Assembly (NCBI GenBank): GCA_030549175.1
Contig: JAUKUA010000001.1
Coordinates: forward strand, 8,122,001-8,186,000
Origin: Lasiosphaeris hirsuta
Lineage: Eukaryota > Ascomycota > Sordariomycetes > Sordariales > Lasiosphaeriaceae
DNA length: 64,000 nt
Direction: 5' to 3'
Each line of letters begins with the position of its first letter. Position 1 is the first letter of the stretch. Shown one piece after another: positions 20,945 to 32,748 of this stretch. Under the pieces are notes generated by a model, which saw only the letters and a list, made by a program, of their open reading frames with translations, did not search any database and was not told where the DNA came from. The position numbers and the translations under genes were made by a program.

Positions 20945-23900
20945 TATGATTGACGTGGGGGGGATAGTCGGGGAAAAGGTCGTGGTGTTCGTGAGGTAAA
21001 ACGAGGAATCTAATCGTCGTCTATCGAAAATTGCGAGTCTATCGGGGTATCCTGCGTTGGCAAGCCGACGGTGAGCCTGTAGAAATTTCGATGTGAGGGG
21101 TCGAAATGCCCTACTCTATCTTGGCTCTTCTAGAAGAAGTCGCAAGAAGAAAGTAAAGACTGAGTGGAGGACGTCCGCGCGGGAACGAAACAGTCAGAAT
21201 GAAAAGAAGGGGAGGGGAGACCTGAGAGAGTGAGAAAAGAGAAAAAAAGGTGTGGTGGGTTGCGAGCGCTGATATTTAAGGATGTGCACAGCCTTTCTGG
21301 AGACAGGTGCCATGTGTTGGTGGGCAAGGCGGGCTGGGCTTTGGTGGGCTGGTGGGGGATCCACTCGCACCGATGGAGGGGAAGGTGTCGCCGAAAACTT
21401 TTTTCTCTGTTCGTTTTACCCAGGTCCAGTGCGAAGTGTAGAGGGGCAGACGGGGCAAACGGGGCGGATTCACGGTTTCACCAGCGGCGATTCAACAAAA
21501 TGGCACACAGAATCACGCCAAAAAGGCTAGCCCATCGAGCCTCCCTTGTCCTTTCATGTCTGCGTCGCCATTCATTGCAGAGGCAAGGTGCTGAGGTGGT
21601 AAGGTATCCAGGCTGGCTGCACGTTTAGGGCGACTCGTCCAGTGTCGCTCCAGAGTTCCTCCCTCGCCCACGGTCTCCCCTTTTTGCCTCTCTGCTGATT
21701 GGCTCGTGGCCAGCCGCTGCCGACTCTCCTATCCCTGCTTATCCTGCAGATCCCTGCTTATCGCTTTATCAGCGCACCCGCTAGATCCAATCTGGCTGCT
21801 CAGGAGGGCGGTGAGCCGGAGCGTTATGCAAAAAAAAAAATAAAAAAATTGAGCACTTCCATAATTCCCATGGGGCTGTTTGTTGGGTGTCCTCCCTTTG
21901 AGGGGTCCCCTTTGCCACACGTTGCATCTTTTGGTGGTTGTTTGCTGACGAACAGGCATCCAGCCGTCACCTTGAAACTAAGAGAAACCAAGACGATGCA
22001 TCGCGGCGGGTCTTTGTCAACACGTTGGCAAGCGGGAGGGATTGAACATATACCATTCTCTCACTCTGCCGTGGCGGATGGCGGGGTATCGACAGTGGAT
22101 ACCCCTGCTGGTCCCCGCCGGCCCCTGCTGGCCCCAGCATCGCAAATTGCGGCCGAGGTCTCGCTGTCTCGCTATCGCGCTGCCTCTAACTGCCCCAGCA
22201 ACTTGGTGTCTTGCCAGTTCGCACCACGTTGAGTTGCCCCAGCGGTTTAGTCTCCTGTCCCTCTTGGCTCGCGATGGAGCAGGTAACACGCCTGTTCTGC
22301 TGTCTGGTTCTCGCCTCTGCTGGGATCTGGCTGGCTTGGGTTCGTCAAGTCCGTTGAGAGGTCGAGACTCGGGGGGTCGAGGGGCACTCAGGGGGCACAT
22401 GGCTGGGTGGGTGACCCCTAGGCGCCACTTTATACTACATGAACACTTAGTGCGTCTCTTTGTGACTGGCTCTGTCTGAGCGTTCCCCATCGCCAATTCA
22501 TGTGTTGTCGTGGTTGATTGTCTCGAGACTCGACGCAGCTTGCTGGCTTTGCTGCCATTATCGCGGGGATGAGCCCTACCCACGGCTCAGAGGGCCATGC
22601 CAAGTACACTCTTCAGTGTGAGACGTGGTGGAACAGCAGCATCAACCCGCGACTCTTTGGCCGTCAGCCTGCCGCTGTCTTCTACGACCCAAGACACCGA
22701 CTTCCTCAGCCCCCCGAGCACCACAGCCAAAAATCAAGAGAGCCCTGTGGGCTATCGTCTCAGACACTGCGCTGCTTCGCCACCCGGTTGGACAGCCCAC
22801 CCAGTCGGCTTATCGCTTTCGATCATCGATCAAGCCCCCTCAATATGGACAAACGCCCCGAGTCTGGTCTCGATGCCTTCCATGTGGTCGATTTGTGGCA
22901 GACTGACAGGCTCGAGCGACCTCAGCCAGTCCGGACTCTTTGTTCATTGTTTTGTCTTCCGCCGTGTGCGACAGGGAGCGGCCATATCGTGCCGTTTGGC
23001 GGCTACGGCTATCTACGACGCAGTAGTCATCTGTGCCGGCTCCTTAGCTCATCCCTCGTCCTAGCCCAATATGCACAACATCTGCGCTGAAGGCACCGGA
23101 GTCGCAGCCGCGCTTTTGGGCTTCGTCAAGTCTTCTACCCCCCATCTTCACATCCCGTCGTCCCACGCACCCACTCACCACCCCACGTTGCATCTCACTA
23201 CACTACCATCTCAGTGCCCTGCGGATGCAACTAGGCAGCTTCCAACCAGATGGTGTTCAATTTGTCCAAACAAACAGCGAAAGTCACGTTCTGACCACCT
23301 TCATTTCTTATCGTTGCAATTTCTTGGTTATGCGCATGGCGACGCTCATGTGTGCATTGCGCGGGTTCAGTTTCAATCTCCGCATCTCACACTGCACCTA
23401 AATGAACCCGGATGTCTTGTCAGCCGACATAGTCCCCGAACCCGTCCCTCTGCTTCTTCCACCCGCCTTGAAACCTGGGGGATTTACCGATTGCCGCGCT
23501 GTCGCGGGGAAGATGTTTATTATTTGGGAGCAGATTCGAGACATTCTGTACTCGCCGAATTATACATCCTTCTTGCAAAGGTATACGGAATAGCCTGCTC
23601 ACCATAGTTGGCCGTCAATACATTTTAACCTATCAGTGTCGTAGAATCACCGCATGTACTATATGAAGTCAACACGGCGAGTGATGCTATTCCCTAGAAA
23701 CAGCTCCAATGAAGCCCTTTCAGGTTCCCCTCGAGAAAGTTCTGTCCAGGTAACTCTACCGTTGCCTTCCAGGACGACTCGAAGCAAACTCGGTGAGAAT
23801 AAACCCCAACCCACGGTCCATAACTCCACCCGCAACATGACAACCACCCATGAACACCACGGCAGTAAGCTTTCGCCAAGCCATCTGCTACGCACCCCCA

Positions 23901-24266
23901 AATCTTCCCCAGACTCTCCCACCACAGTATCCCTCTGCGACGCTCGGCGTCGTTCGCGCTGTTTCTCTGTCCGTCAGCAACCAGACGGCGGGCGCGCAGG
24001 GGCCACTGGACGACTCGATAACGTAGGGCTGGCAAACAGGGATACGCTGTTGTGCATGCGCCCTACCGCAGCGGGGTTTCCGGGAGGGGTGGTGAGCGCT
24101 TTGCGTTATTAGGAAGGAATGTATGACGTCAGGGGTCCATGATCGAGTCTCCTATCCTCGATGTTCGAACCTCGCGTTCACACCTTTGTCTTTAGCAAAC
24201 TTGCATCCCAAACAGCAATCCCCCCCTTACTGAGATCACATCCATCCGCTGTGAAATCGTACAACC
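20945..24266. other. 3.3-kb gene-poor region upstream of eEF3
   Basis: The left 300 bases are the eEF3 promoter and leader, with GATATTTAAGG near 21270 on the plus strand and purine/pyrimidine-rich tracts. A short tandem of CCCTGCTTATC-like units lies at about 21728-21770. Several open frames overlap on both strands, but none shows domain-like sequence. The best short candidate is 23402-23593 (+), 63 residues, with no recognisable family. I annotate no gene. Confidence 0.4.
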
Positions 24267-24630
24267 ATGTCGTCCAACCCCCAGAACTCAAACACCCAGC
24301 CGGAGCAGCCTGGCCTCATCGCCGGCCATGCCGAGTACATCAAGGGCGCGGCGGAGGTGCGTCCCCCCAATGCTCGACTTCTTGTGGAGTGTGGTGAGGG
24401 CTGACTTATGCGGGCAGAGCGCCATCGGCAGCGTCATGGGCTCGCACGCCTGGGCGACCTCGGGCGAGCAGGACAAAGCCCACGCCAAGGCCTCGCTGCA
24501 GGCCGCGACGGAAAACCGCAACCCCGAGACCCAAGGCTATGGTAAGGCCGAGGAGATCGCCGGGCGGGTGACGGGGTGTCAGGGCATGCGGAACGAGGGG
24601 GTCAAGAGTCAGGGGAAGAAGGACGACTAA
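24267..24630 (+). CDS. CsbD-like small protein (Hmp1 type)
   Basis: Two exons, 24267-24356 and 24418-24630, joined over a 61-nt GTGCGT...GGCAG intron, give 100 residues. The N-terminus is Asn/Gln-rich (MSSNPQNSNTQPEQPG). Then comes GLIAGHAEYIKGAAESAIGS across the intron, followed by SHAWATSGEQDKAHA and GYGKAEEIAGRVTGCQGM. This glycine/alanine-rich helical pattern matches fungal CsbD-like proteins, some annotated as cruciform-DNA recognition protein Hmp1. CsbD proteins are often stress-induced, and the molecular role is not established. There is no signal peptide or membrane segment. A GA microsatellite follows the stop. Confidence 0.8.
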
Positions 24631-24652
24631 GGCGGAGAGAGAGAGAGAGAGA
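24631..24652 (+). repeat. GA microsatellite
   Basis: A (GA)n tract directly after the stop of the CsbD-like gene, in its 3' UTR. Confidence 0.8.
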
Positions 24653-25014
24653 GCCCGTATGATGGAGAACTCAAAGTGCTTTGCAACCAGTATCTTGTAT
24701 TCGCGAGTCTATGGAAACACGCAATGCTATCCGGATCAGAATGACGATATCCTAGCTTTTCCCGTCGAGTGGTATTTGACATTATCAGTAGAGTGTAAAA
24801 GAATAATAGTAGAGTCCAAAAGAAAAAGAGGATAAGTGGTAAAAGCGTGGGATGACACAATCTGTCAGAAGACAAGAATAAGAAACTAGAATGAATGAAT
24901 GATTAGTCCTCGTCAGCATGAAACCCCTTTCCCCCCGTCCCCGCCATGACCCCATCTCATGATGTTGTGCCGTGATCATCCGCATCGTTCGTAACCAGAA
25001 GTTTTCCTACTAAT

Positions 25015-26799
25015 CTAGTAGAACTTGGGATCCTCGGGGTTGGTCAGGTCAAAGATGACGACCGAGTGGGGGCGAGCACCGCCGCGCGTGCGCGTAAAGA
25101 TGTTCTCAAAGTCGATGGTGCGGTTGAAGCTGATGCTGCCGTCGTTGTTGATATCGAGCCAGTGCGCCTTGAAGTCGGCGGGCGTGTTGAGGACTGAGAT
25201 GTCGCCGGCTTGGACAAAGTAGCCGAGAACGAGCACATTCTTCTTGTCGGGCGAGATCTTGACGTAGTGGGGGCCGATGATGGGCTGCTCCTCGTTCGGG
25301 TCGTCGAGGCGCTTGACGTTGTTGAGGTCTGAGATGTCGAGGGCGGCGACGTGGTTGGCTAGGGTGATGGTGAAGTAGGCGAGCTTGCCATCGTCAGAGA
25401 TGTCGGAGTAGATGGCCATCGAATCCTTGGCGGCGGGGCCGAGATCGTAGAGGAGCTCGGCGACGCCCTGCTTTCCACTCTTGTCGAAGCGGAATGGATA
25501 GATGATCCAGACCTGGCCAAGACCAACAGCAGTAGCAAGAGCAGCACTCTCCTTGTTGCCCGGGATAAACTTGACGTCCTGGATGCCCTGGCCATCGGGG
25601 ATGGTGATGGTCGAGATGATGGTGCGGGTCTCAATGTTCCAGAGGCGGAGGGTGTCGGCGCGTTGGATGCCAAGGGTGGGCTTGAGGATGGTCAGGGGGA
25701 CAACAAAGTCAGAAGTTAGGGCGATACCGGCCTCGAAGTCGATGCTCAGACCGTGAGGCGAAAACTGCTCGCCCAGAATGTTGAGAGTGCCCTCGACATC
25801 CTCAGGCCACTCGTGAATGATGTTGCCGACGGGGTCGGTCTCAACCAGGCGGCCAGGAGAAGTACCGACAGCAGAGCCCATGTAGGTGATGAAGAAGCCA
25901 CTAAAGTGCCATGTTAGCAACTGCCGCGGTTGAGGGGGCGTGAGAAGTAGAGATGCTTTACCCGTCAGGCTTGGCCCGGATCTCGTCGACAATGGAGCTG
26001 AGGACGCCGCGGTTGCTGTGCGCAAACTTGGGCTTGTATGGGTCGCTGACGTCAAAGTAGTAGGCAGTGTCCTGGGTCTTCAGGAGCGAGAGGAGACCAC
26101 CGCCAACGAGGAGCTGGCCATCGAGAGTGGTGCCCAGATGATGGGGCGAGTTGCCACTGGACGGGACATCGGTGATGTCAATGATAGTACCGAAGGTGTC
26201 CTTGAGAGTTGTTAGCCATTGTCATCTTATTGAAAACTGGAAGACTGGGGTGTGTCACTCACATCGTCAAGACTGGTGGTGGCCAGGAAATCCTTGTGTT
26301 TGTTGTCACCAGCGCCGGTCCAGAAGTAGCCGATCTTCTTGGGCTTCAGGTTGGGGTGATGGGCGAACGGCTCAGGCTCGCTCTCCAGCGGAGGAGTAGG
26401 AAGCTGGAGGATAGGAAGGGGTATCGCATTCTCCGTCAACGGCTCGGTGACACCGGGGATCAAAGGGATGAGAGGCCCGAGGCTGAGACCCAGGGGGCTC
26501 CTCTTGTCCTCACCCTTGCCACCGCCGAGGGGAAGTCCAAGATCGGGCAATGGCAGCTTCGAGAGCTCGAGGGGGCTCCTTTTATGGCCGCCGGGGGGCT
26601 TAGGGCCGAGGCCGGAAGATGGGTCGCTTCCGAGGAGAGGATCGAGGACATTGGTGATGGCGTCGGTAACTGGAGCCAGGTTGATGGGGAGATCAACTGG
26701 AAGTCCCAGGCCTTCTCTCTTGCCAGCGCCAACTGGAGAGGCACCGGCGAGGTGGGCAACGAGGTGGCCCAAAAGGGCAAAGCCGACAAAGGTATGCAT
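25015..26799 (-). CDS. Secreted SBP56-like (selenium-binding/methanethiol-oxidase-like) beta-propeller
   Basis: Exons 26799-26263, 26200-25962 and 25900-25015 keep frame and give 553 residues; introns are 61-62 nt. The ATG at 26799 begins a signal peptide (MHTFVGFALLGHLVAHLAGA). A pro-like, Pro/Gly-rich region of about 140 residues with two KRSPL sites follows, possibly Kex2-type cleavage positions. The catalytic body starts at KPKKIGYFWTGAGDNKHKDF and contains GNSPHHLGTTLDGQLLVGGG, FFITYMGSAVGTSPGRLVE, EQFSPHGLSIDFEAG and GPHYVKISPDKKNVLVLGYF. The PHGL and HH elements are like those of SBP56 proteins. Enzymatic activity is inferred from remote family resemblance. A lactonase-like propeller is the alternative. 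Confidence 0.65.
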
Positions 26800-28696
26800 T
26801 ATAGTGACTGTGGTGATCCGCTGAGGGAATTAAAAGAATGGCTGAGATGTGATGATCTCGAAAAGAGTGGATGAGATGAGAAGATCCCGATGGTGATGCT
26901 GATTATGAGAAAGAATGAGATAGTTTGAGGGGGTTTCTGTGTCTGATACTTATACATTCTACTCACCCATCGGATATTCTATTGGGCTACTGGCTATGCT
27001 CATCACTTCCCTTCCTGAATCTGACGGCCATGATGCTGCCTCCAAGCACAGCTGTCGTGCTTGATGGAAACGATGATACCATCATGCCCGTCGACGATGC
27101 AAGTCCCTACAAAATCCAAGGGGTCGTGACGTTCTCAGCCGGAAGCCCCCACGACAGAACCAAAGAAAGCAATGTGTACCCCGCCGCCTTGAGGCTGGCA
27201 TCTTGGAGGAAGGGGGTGGGCTAGCTGGCCGTGGCAGAGATCATCGACAGGGGGCACAGAACGGGTAAGAACGATATGAGGTTATCGCCAACAGGGCCGA
27301 ACAGACGGGAACGTGTTTGCTGCAAGCCTCCTACTCAGGAAAAAAGATTGAGTGCGCTAACATGACCGGTAGGACGTCGATCTGCACGACACATTGTCCG
27401 GCAGGGTTGCCGGACTGACAGTTTGCCCTGCATCGTGCATGCATTTGTTGTGCAACTCTTAATCTCCGGGACCATGGCACGCAGTATCGGCAGGTCGAGT
27501 CGGAGGATGCCCGACCAGTTCCTGGAATCATGACTGTGGCATCTATCATTAATGAGTCCTCCAGGCTGCGGAGTCTGTGTTCCCTGGAGGTATCTCGCCC
27601 TGGCCGTCGCCGAGTCCGTGTCCGAGTCGCTTATCAGGAGTGATGTCGAGCATTCTGGAGCGGCCTCCCCATCTGACATCTGGAGAACCCTGCTGGCGTC
27701 CAGACACTGGGCGGCCAGCGTCTCAGTGTCGCGTTCCATCACCCCATACTTTACAGGGGGCCCCTGGCGCGAACCGGGCGGGACCTGTTGAACGTGCCTG
27801 TCGATCTTCGGCTGCCGGGACCCATCACAATGAGGCCGAGAAAGGGGGCCAGTTGCCATTGGGTAAATTGGCCGAGCTTGAAAAGAGCCGACAAGCTTTG
27901 CGCCTCGCGCGAGCAGGGGACTCGATTCTTTCGTTGCGTTTCACCGTCCGATCTCAGATGTCGTGATCGTGGGGTTTGGGCGCCGTCGACACTAAGATCG
28001 ACGAGCACCTCCTGTCAGCCCACGATCACGACATCCTACCCCAGACTGTCGACTTACACGCGTCGCCCATCTCTGCCTTTTTCGGGAATTCGAGCTGTGA
28101 ACTACAGTAAAGCTGAAAATCTAGGCCGCGTTTGGGCCAATGCAGGAAGCAGCTTACACTACAGCCCTCCAGAATCCAGGATTTGGGTCAATTCCATCGA
28201 GCTCATTCCAAGATGCAGGTGGAAGTTGCTTCTTTTTACTGGAGACTCAGCGCGCTGGTGGAACTTGAACTTGCTTTCAGTGAACATTGAGATGGACGGA
28301 GCACTCGGAGCACTCGGATGGCTCATGGTTGAAGAAGGCAAAAATTTGATGTTGGAAGCAAGAGTCAGCATCGACCCCAAAGTTCAAGACCTGACTCTCC
28401 ATATAGGTTGGGCGCACCTTCCCTGGTACATACCGAACGCAACGCGACTCAAGATGAGGTCACGGGGAGGAAGCGTCAGCTGTGGGGATTCCAAAGTTTC
28501 ACGAGATATAATCCAAGAATTTAAGCCAATCAATCTTCTGCTTTTGAATGGCACAGGCTATTGACTGATGCCTGCTTCGGGTAGCTGCAATGGTTTGAAT
28601 TTGCTGTTGTGCTGAGAAAGAGGTGAACTAGTCCAGGAGACAGCGCATGCCATTATGGGGACAAATATTGGCCATGACCAATCAACCATCTGAAAA
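26800..28696. other. Intergenic between SBP56-like gene and tRNA-Lys
   Basis: No gene I can support. The left end is the SBP56-like promoter. A plus-strand frame is open from an ATG at 27829 to 28564 (about 245 codons) but shows no domain-like sequence and its composition looks random. A poorly supported orphan gene is possible. Confidence 0.35.
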
Positions 28697-28780
28697 GCCG
28701 GCGTGGCGCAATTGGTTAGCGCGTCAGACTTTTACATCAAAGAGATCTGAATGTTGCGAGTTCGAGTCTCGCCGTTGGCG
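28697..28780 (+). tRNA. tRNA-Lys(TTT) with 10-nt intron
   Basis: Acceptor arms GCCGGCG/CGTTGGC pair over 7 bp with two G-U pairs. D-stem is GCGC/GCGC, anticodon stem TCAGA/TCTGA, variable loop ATGTT, T-arm GCGAG-TTCGAGT-CTCGC, discriminator G. The 17-nt anticodon loop (CTTTTACATCAAAGAGA) holds a 10-nt intron after position 37. Its AAAG can pair with CTTT, as expected for tRNA introns. Anticodon by position is TTT. The body (GTGGCGCAATTGGTTAGCGCG) looks Arg-like, so an Arg-derived origin is possible. A T5 terminator follows at about 28785. Confidence 0.85.
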
Positions 28781-30057
28781 GCTTCTTTTTATAAATTCGA
28801 TCAGTCTCTTTCTTTTTGCCTTGTTGACCAAGTGAAATGTTTTGTTTCGTATCTGGGTCACTTCATCCATGGGTGTGTCGCCCGAATTCTCGAGAATTTT
28901 TATCGTCGTCTGTATGATAAATATGAACTTTGTCCTCTAAATATTTGTCAACCAAAGAAATTATACCAGTGGCACATCTAGGTACTCAATTTATGCCATC
29001 TTCAAACAAGCAAAATGAGCCCTCTGTATATCAAATGCTAAAATCATAGCTACCTAGTCATATTGCAACATTTGGTATTGCTATTGGGTACCAAACTGCA
29101 TACTATATAGTCATAAGGCGACGTATTCAAAGTCTTCCGCAAGTTTCTCTTCAGTAGACCAAAAAAAATAAAATAAAAAATAAAAAAATTGAGATGTGTT
29201 GAAATTAAATTTCAAATAGCAATTACTAAGATGTCAGTGGTATATTCTACATTGTGGCTTTGGTACATCCCCAGGTTTTGGTGTTGGCTATGTCATCATA
29301 CAGAGAAATCCTCTCTTTGGGCAGCCTCTAGAGCCTGGGATGTAGCGTGATGAAACAACAAGCTGAACCGCATTCGATGCTCTTTACCACACGCCAGGTG
29401 TAAATAGTCTCGACGTACTGAGGTACTGGTAAGAAACATTACGGTGTTACATCACCATTGTCAATGCCGAAAGACGAAAGCCTATATTTGCAATCGGAAC
29501 CTATTGAACATTCTCTCACTTGCTCCCAACATAGACTCTAGCTGGCATTACCGCTAACCGACCCTAACACCGGCAACACATATCACACAACCCCTACACC
29601 AGCAACAGCAACAGCAACAAAGCACCCAATCTTCCCACTCATCACAAGCACTTGGACAACCAAAGGCATGTATCAGGGTAATGTATACTCGTATTATTCT
29701 CCCCCCATCTTCAATGATCACTGGCAATCTCATCTACCATTTTCGCTGCGACTGATATTGTGTGCACCACCACACTGGCCACAAATCTCTTACCTTGTTT
29801 CTGTCTGAATGTGTCCCGCAGTCTAAACATCAACCTTGACCTATGGCCCCCGACCTGGCAGCCCTGGTATATCCATCCCATATTCCATCCATCCGTCAGC
29901 ATCCCACCGCACTCAGTCATATCCCATCACAACCGAAAAGGGAAAAACACCCTATGAACACCATCTCTGCTATTGAGCAGTAGATCAGAACGAAATCTCA
30001 AATCGCAGCAACTGAAGCAGATCTATAGCCGGTAATCCATCCTTTCATGTCCATTCA
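28781..30057. other. AT-rich intergenic
   Basis: Distinctly AT-rich compared with the rest of the window, including an A/T-only stretch near 29161-29190. No coding or repeat family recognised. It may be a degraded insertion next to the tRNA gene. Confidence 0.4.
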
Positions 30058-32748
30058 TTAATCATCCCCAATCACATCGATCACTACATTCCCCTCGGCA
30101 TCCCGCTCCACGATGACTGCCAACTCCCTCTTGACCAGCGCCCCCACCATGAGCTTTTGCACCTCATTGCCCTCATACAGCAAGATCTCCTTCAGGATGG
30201 CCATCGCCGCCGTCGGGGCAGCCATATGCTTGAACAGCAGCTTTGCGGCCTGCAGCGCGCCAGTTCCGGTATCCGGGACGCTCGGCTTCGTCCAGACGTG
30301 GCGGAGTAGACTTACCACAGGTGGGTTGAGACACCCCTTCCCACCATTTGCGTCGGCGCCCTTGTCTAATAGTAGCTTGAGCACTTCGGTGTTTGGGTTC
30401 TCGCACGCTCGATGCAAGTAGGTGTACCGCGAGCCTGGCGGGATTTCGGGCAACTCGTAGTGTGACAGCATGTTGGTGAGGATGGCAACGCGGTCTTCGC
30501 GGATGGCGAGCTCGAAGGCAGACAGGTACCGACGTTTAGCGAAGCGCCATTCATCGGCATCCTCGTTGTAGAGCGTCTTGAGAAGATCGTCGGGGGGCAC
30601 GAGATGCGGGTCCGCGACTTCCTTCATCAGGAGCTCTGCGACCATCTTGGCGTTCTCTACTACGGCAATAGATAGGGGTGTCCTGAGCTCGTTGTCAAAC
30701 ACATCAACGTCGGCAGCCCTCTCCAGCAATGCCTTGACCACCTCGATATCGCCCCACTGACAAGCTAGGTGCAGATACGTCTGGCCGCCGTAGAACCTGC
30801 TATCACAGACCGAGACGCCGCGCTCTAGAACTGCCAGGCTCAGATCGCGATTCTTTTGCATAATCGTCTTGAGCAGAAGGACCTCGTTGGAGTCAATGAC
30901 CCTCCCAAAGTCCATCAGGGTGTTGAACGTGTCACGCTGGTTCCATGGATCGTGCTGTTTTATAGTCAAGTCCATGTACTCTTTGACCTGTTCCTCCGTC
31001 ACCCCGTACGTCCTGTCGCCAAACTGGAGAAGAGCCTTCAAAGCCTTGTGGTTGCCGCTGGAAGCGCATCTCCTCAACGCGGCCCTTAGCTTGGGATGTG
31101 TGAGGTTCACCTTGCTTGCGGCTTTGAGCATCACCTCGAGCACGATGCTGTCGCCCCACCTCACCTGCTTGATGGCCCAGTCCAGAGGACTGTTATTGGG
31201 ATCTTCCTCCAAGTCTATCCGTGCTCCGTGGCGTATGAGGAAAGTGGCGATTTCGGGGACTTCGCCGCGGTGTTCGACTCGAACGGAGCACGCGTAAAAT
31301 AGTGGGGTCCGTCCATGTCGATCCTGGGCGTTGACAACGGCCCCACCCTGGATGAGTGCGGCGACTGCGCGGGGCTCGGCTAGCTCGCAGGCTAGCATGA
31401 GGGCCGTCACGCTGTGGAATCCGCGCTGGTTGAAGCGGGCTTCGACATCGGCGCCGGACTCAATCAGAGTCTTGATCAAACTGACCCGGTTGCCCTCAAA
31501 ATCGTCGTGCTTGATCGGTGCGTCGTCGAGATCGAAGAATTCGGAGCGCGGAAGAAGGCAATAGTACAGCGGGCGGAAGTCTCGGAAGTTGGGGATGTAG
31601 CTGTGCGGCTCCGGGCTTGCCCCGATGCTGACCAGCCTGTGAGCCACGGCATAATTGCCTCGGTAGCATGCGTTCAGCAGAGGGGTGTGTCCGTTTTCGT
31701 TCAGGGCTTCGAGGTCGGCGCCGAGGGCGAGGAGCTTGGTGATTGTGTCGCGGATCTCGGCGGAATCCCGGGCGGCCCAGAGATTGGCGACGTAATGCAG
31801 GGCCGTATTTTCGGAGGCGTCTCGTTCGTTGATGTTGAGGTTTACGTCGAGGGCCAGAAGCTTGATGACGGGCACCAAGCCATTAGCGGCAGCCGAGTGC
31901 AGGGCAGTGTGGTTGTGGTCGGGGGTGGCGTCGAGCTGGAGCGATGCACCTCGGAATATCAGGAGCTCGGCGACCGACCGCTCCTCGTGGCACAGGGCCG
32001 TGTGCAGGGCTCGCCAACGAGGCCACTCAGCAAGCCGCCGTAGAGGGTGCCTGCCTGGCTTGAGGGCCTGGCAATCGCAGACTCGGAATGAGGGGGCATT
32101 GATGTTGACGCCGTTGTCGAGCAGCCAGTTGACGATGTCGCGATGGCCGTTCTTGGCGGCGAGATGGAGAGGGGTAGCCCAGGGCAGGAGGGGCGTGTTC
32201 GGATGTGTGTCGGCTGGAGACACAACAACATCGGTGGCTTCGCCGTCGGCAGCGTCTGGGTTCTTGCCCTTGATGGGGGCTATGCCGTCGAGGTCGGCGC
32301 CGGCCTGGAGGGCGTGTTTGAGTGTGCCGAGGCGGCCGTTGACAGCCCCCCAAAAGAGGGACGAGGCGCCTGCATGCTTGACATTGTCCTCGTAGATGAC
32401 GGAATTGACAATGTGGTAGAGGTGGCGGTTCGTGCGGGAGAAGGCGAGCTGGTTCTTGAGGCTGAGCAGGCCTGCGACGAGGACGACGATTTCGGTGGGC
32501 AGGTTCAGGATCGGGGTCGACCTCTCCTGCTTCGATCTCACTCGGCGAGCGGGTCGCTTTTCGAGGAGGTGCAGTGTCTTGGTCGTCGCCGACTTCGCTC
32601 TCGACCTCAGCTTGCTCAAGCCTTTCTCGGCAGTCCGCATGCTCGATGCTATCGATGTGGTGAGATGGGATGGAGCATTGGCGACGGCTATCGTGTTGCT
32701 GTGGTGCTCGCTGCGCTGCTGTGCTGCTCTGCTGCTGTGGAAGGCCAT
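30058..32748 (-). CDS. F-box-like and ankyrin-repeat protein
   Basis: Intronless, 896 residues from the ATG at 32748; an internal ATG at 32640 is an alternative start. Upstream in-frame codons have no ATG. After a basic, Ser-rich N-tail, residues about 80-125 (LNLPTEIVVLVAGLLSLKNQ then LAFSRTNRHLYHIVNS) look like an F-box. The rest is a long ankyrin array: ATPLHLAAKNGHRDIVNWLL, TALHYVANLWAARDS, GHTPLLNACYRGNYAVAHRL, GRTPLFYACSV and TYLHLACQWGDIEVVKALL are clear units. A plausible role is substrate choice for an SCF ubiquitin ligase, but this is inferred from architecture. Fungi carry many such genes, often lineage-specific. Confidence 0.85.
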   Translation of the reverse strand: MAFHSSRAAQQRSEHHSNTIAVANAPSHLTTSIASSMRTAEKGLSKLRSRAKSATTKTLHLLEKRPARRVRSKQERSTPILNLPTEIVVLVAGLLSLKNQLAFSRTNRHLYHIVNSVIYEDNVKHAGASSLFWGAVNGRLGTLKHALQAGADLDGIAPIKGKNPDAADGEATDVVVSPADTHPNTPLLPWATPLHLAAKNGHRDIVNWLLDNGVNINAPSFRVCDCQALKPGRHPLRRLAEWPRWRALHTALCHEERSVAELLIFRGASLQLDATPDHNHTALHSAAANGLVPVIKLLALDVNLNINERDASENTALHYVANLWAARDSAEIRDTITKLLALGADLEALNENGHTPLLNACYRGNYAVAHRLVSIGASPEPHSYIPNFRDFRPLYYCLLPRSEFFDLDDAPIKHDDFEGNRVSLIKTLIESGADVEARFNQRGFHSVTALMLACELAEPRAVAALIQGGAVVNAQDRHGRTPLFYACSVRVEHRGEVPEIATFLIRHGARIDLEEDPNNSPLDWAIKQVRWGDSIVLEVMLKAASKVNLTHPKLRAALRRCASSGNHKALKALLQFGDRTYGVTEEQVKEYMDLTIKQHDPWNQRDTFNTLMDFGRVIDSNEVLLLKTIMQKNRDLSLAVLERGVSVCDSRFYGGQTYLHLACQWGDIEVVKALLERAADVDVFDNELRTPLSIAVVENAKMVAELLMKEVADPHLVPPDDLLKTLYNEDADEWRFAKRRYLSAFELAIREDRVAILTNMLSHYELPEIPPGSRYTYLHRACENPNTEVLKLLLDKGADANGGKGCLNPPVVSLLRHVWTKPSVPDTGTGALQAAKLLFKHMAAPTAAMAILKEILLYEGNEVQKLMVGALVKRELAVIVERDAEGNVVIDVIGDD

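Noticed and set aside
23402..23593. 63-residue plus-strand ORF
   Set aside because: Has an ATG and reads moderately protein-like, but no family, neighbour or splice context supports it.
22017..23607. Several overlapping open frames upstream of the CsbD-like gene
   Set aside because: Frames overlap on both strands without conserved motifs or splice structure. This is typical of GC-rich non-coding DNA.
27829..28564. About 245-codon plus-strand open frame
   Set aside because: No domain-like pattern, no plausible promoter or introns, and composition close to random translation. Kept only as a weak possibility.
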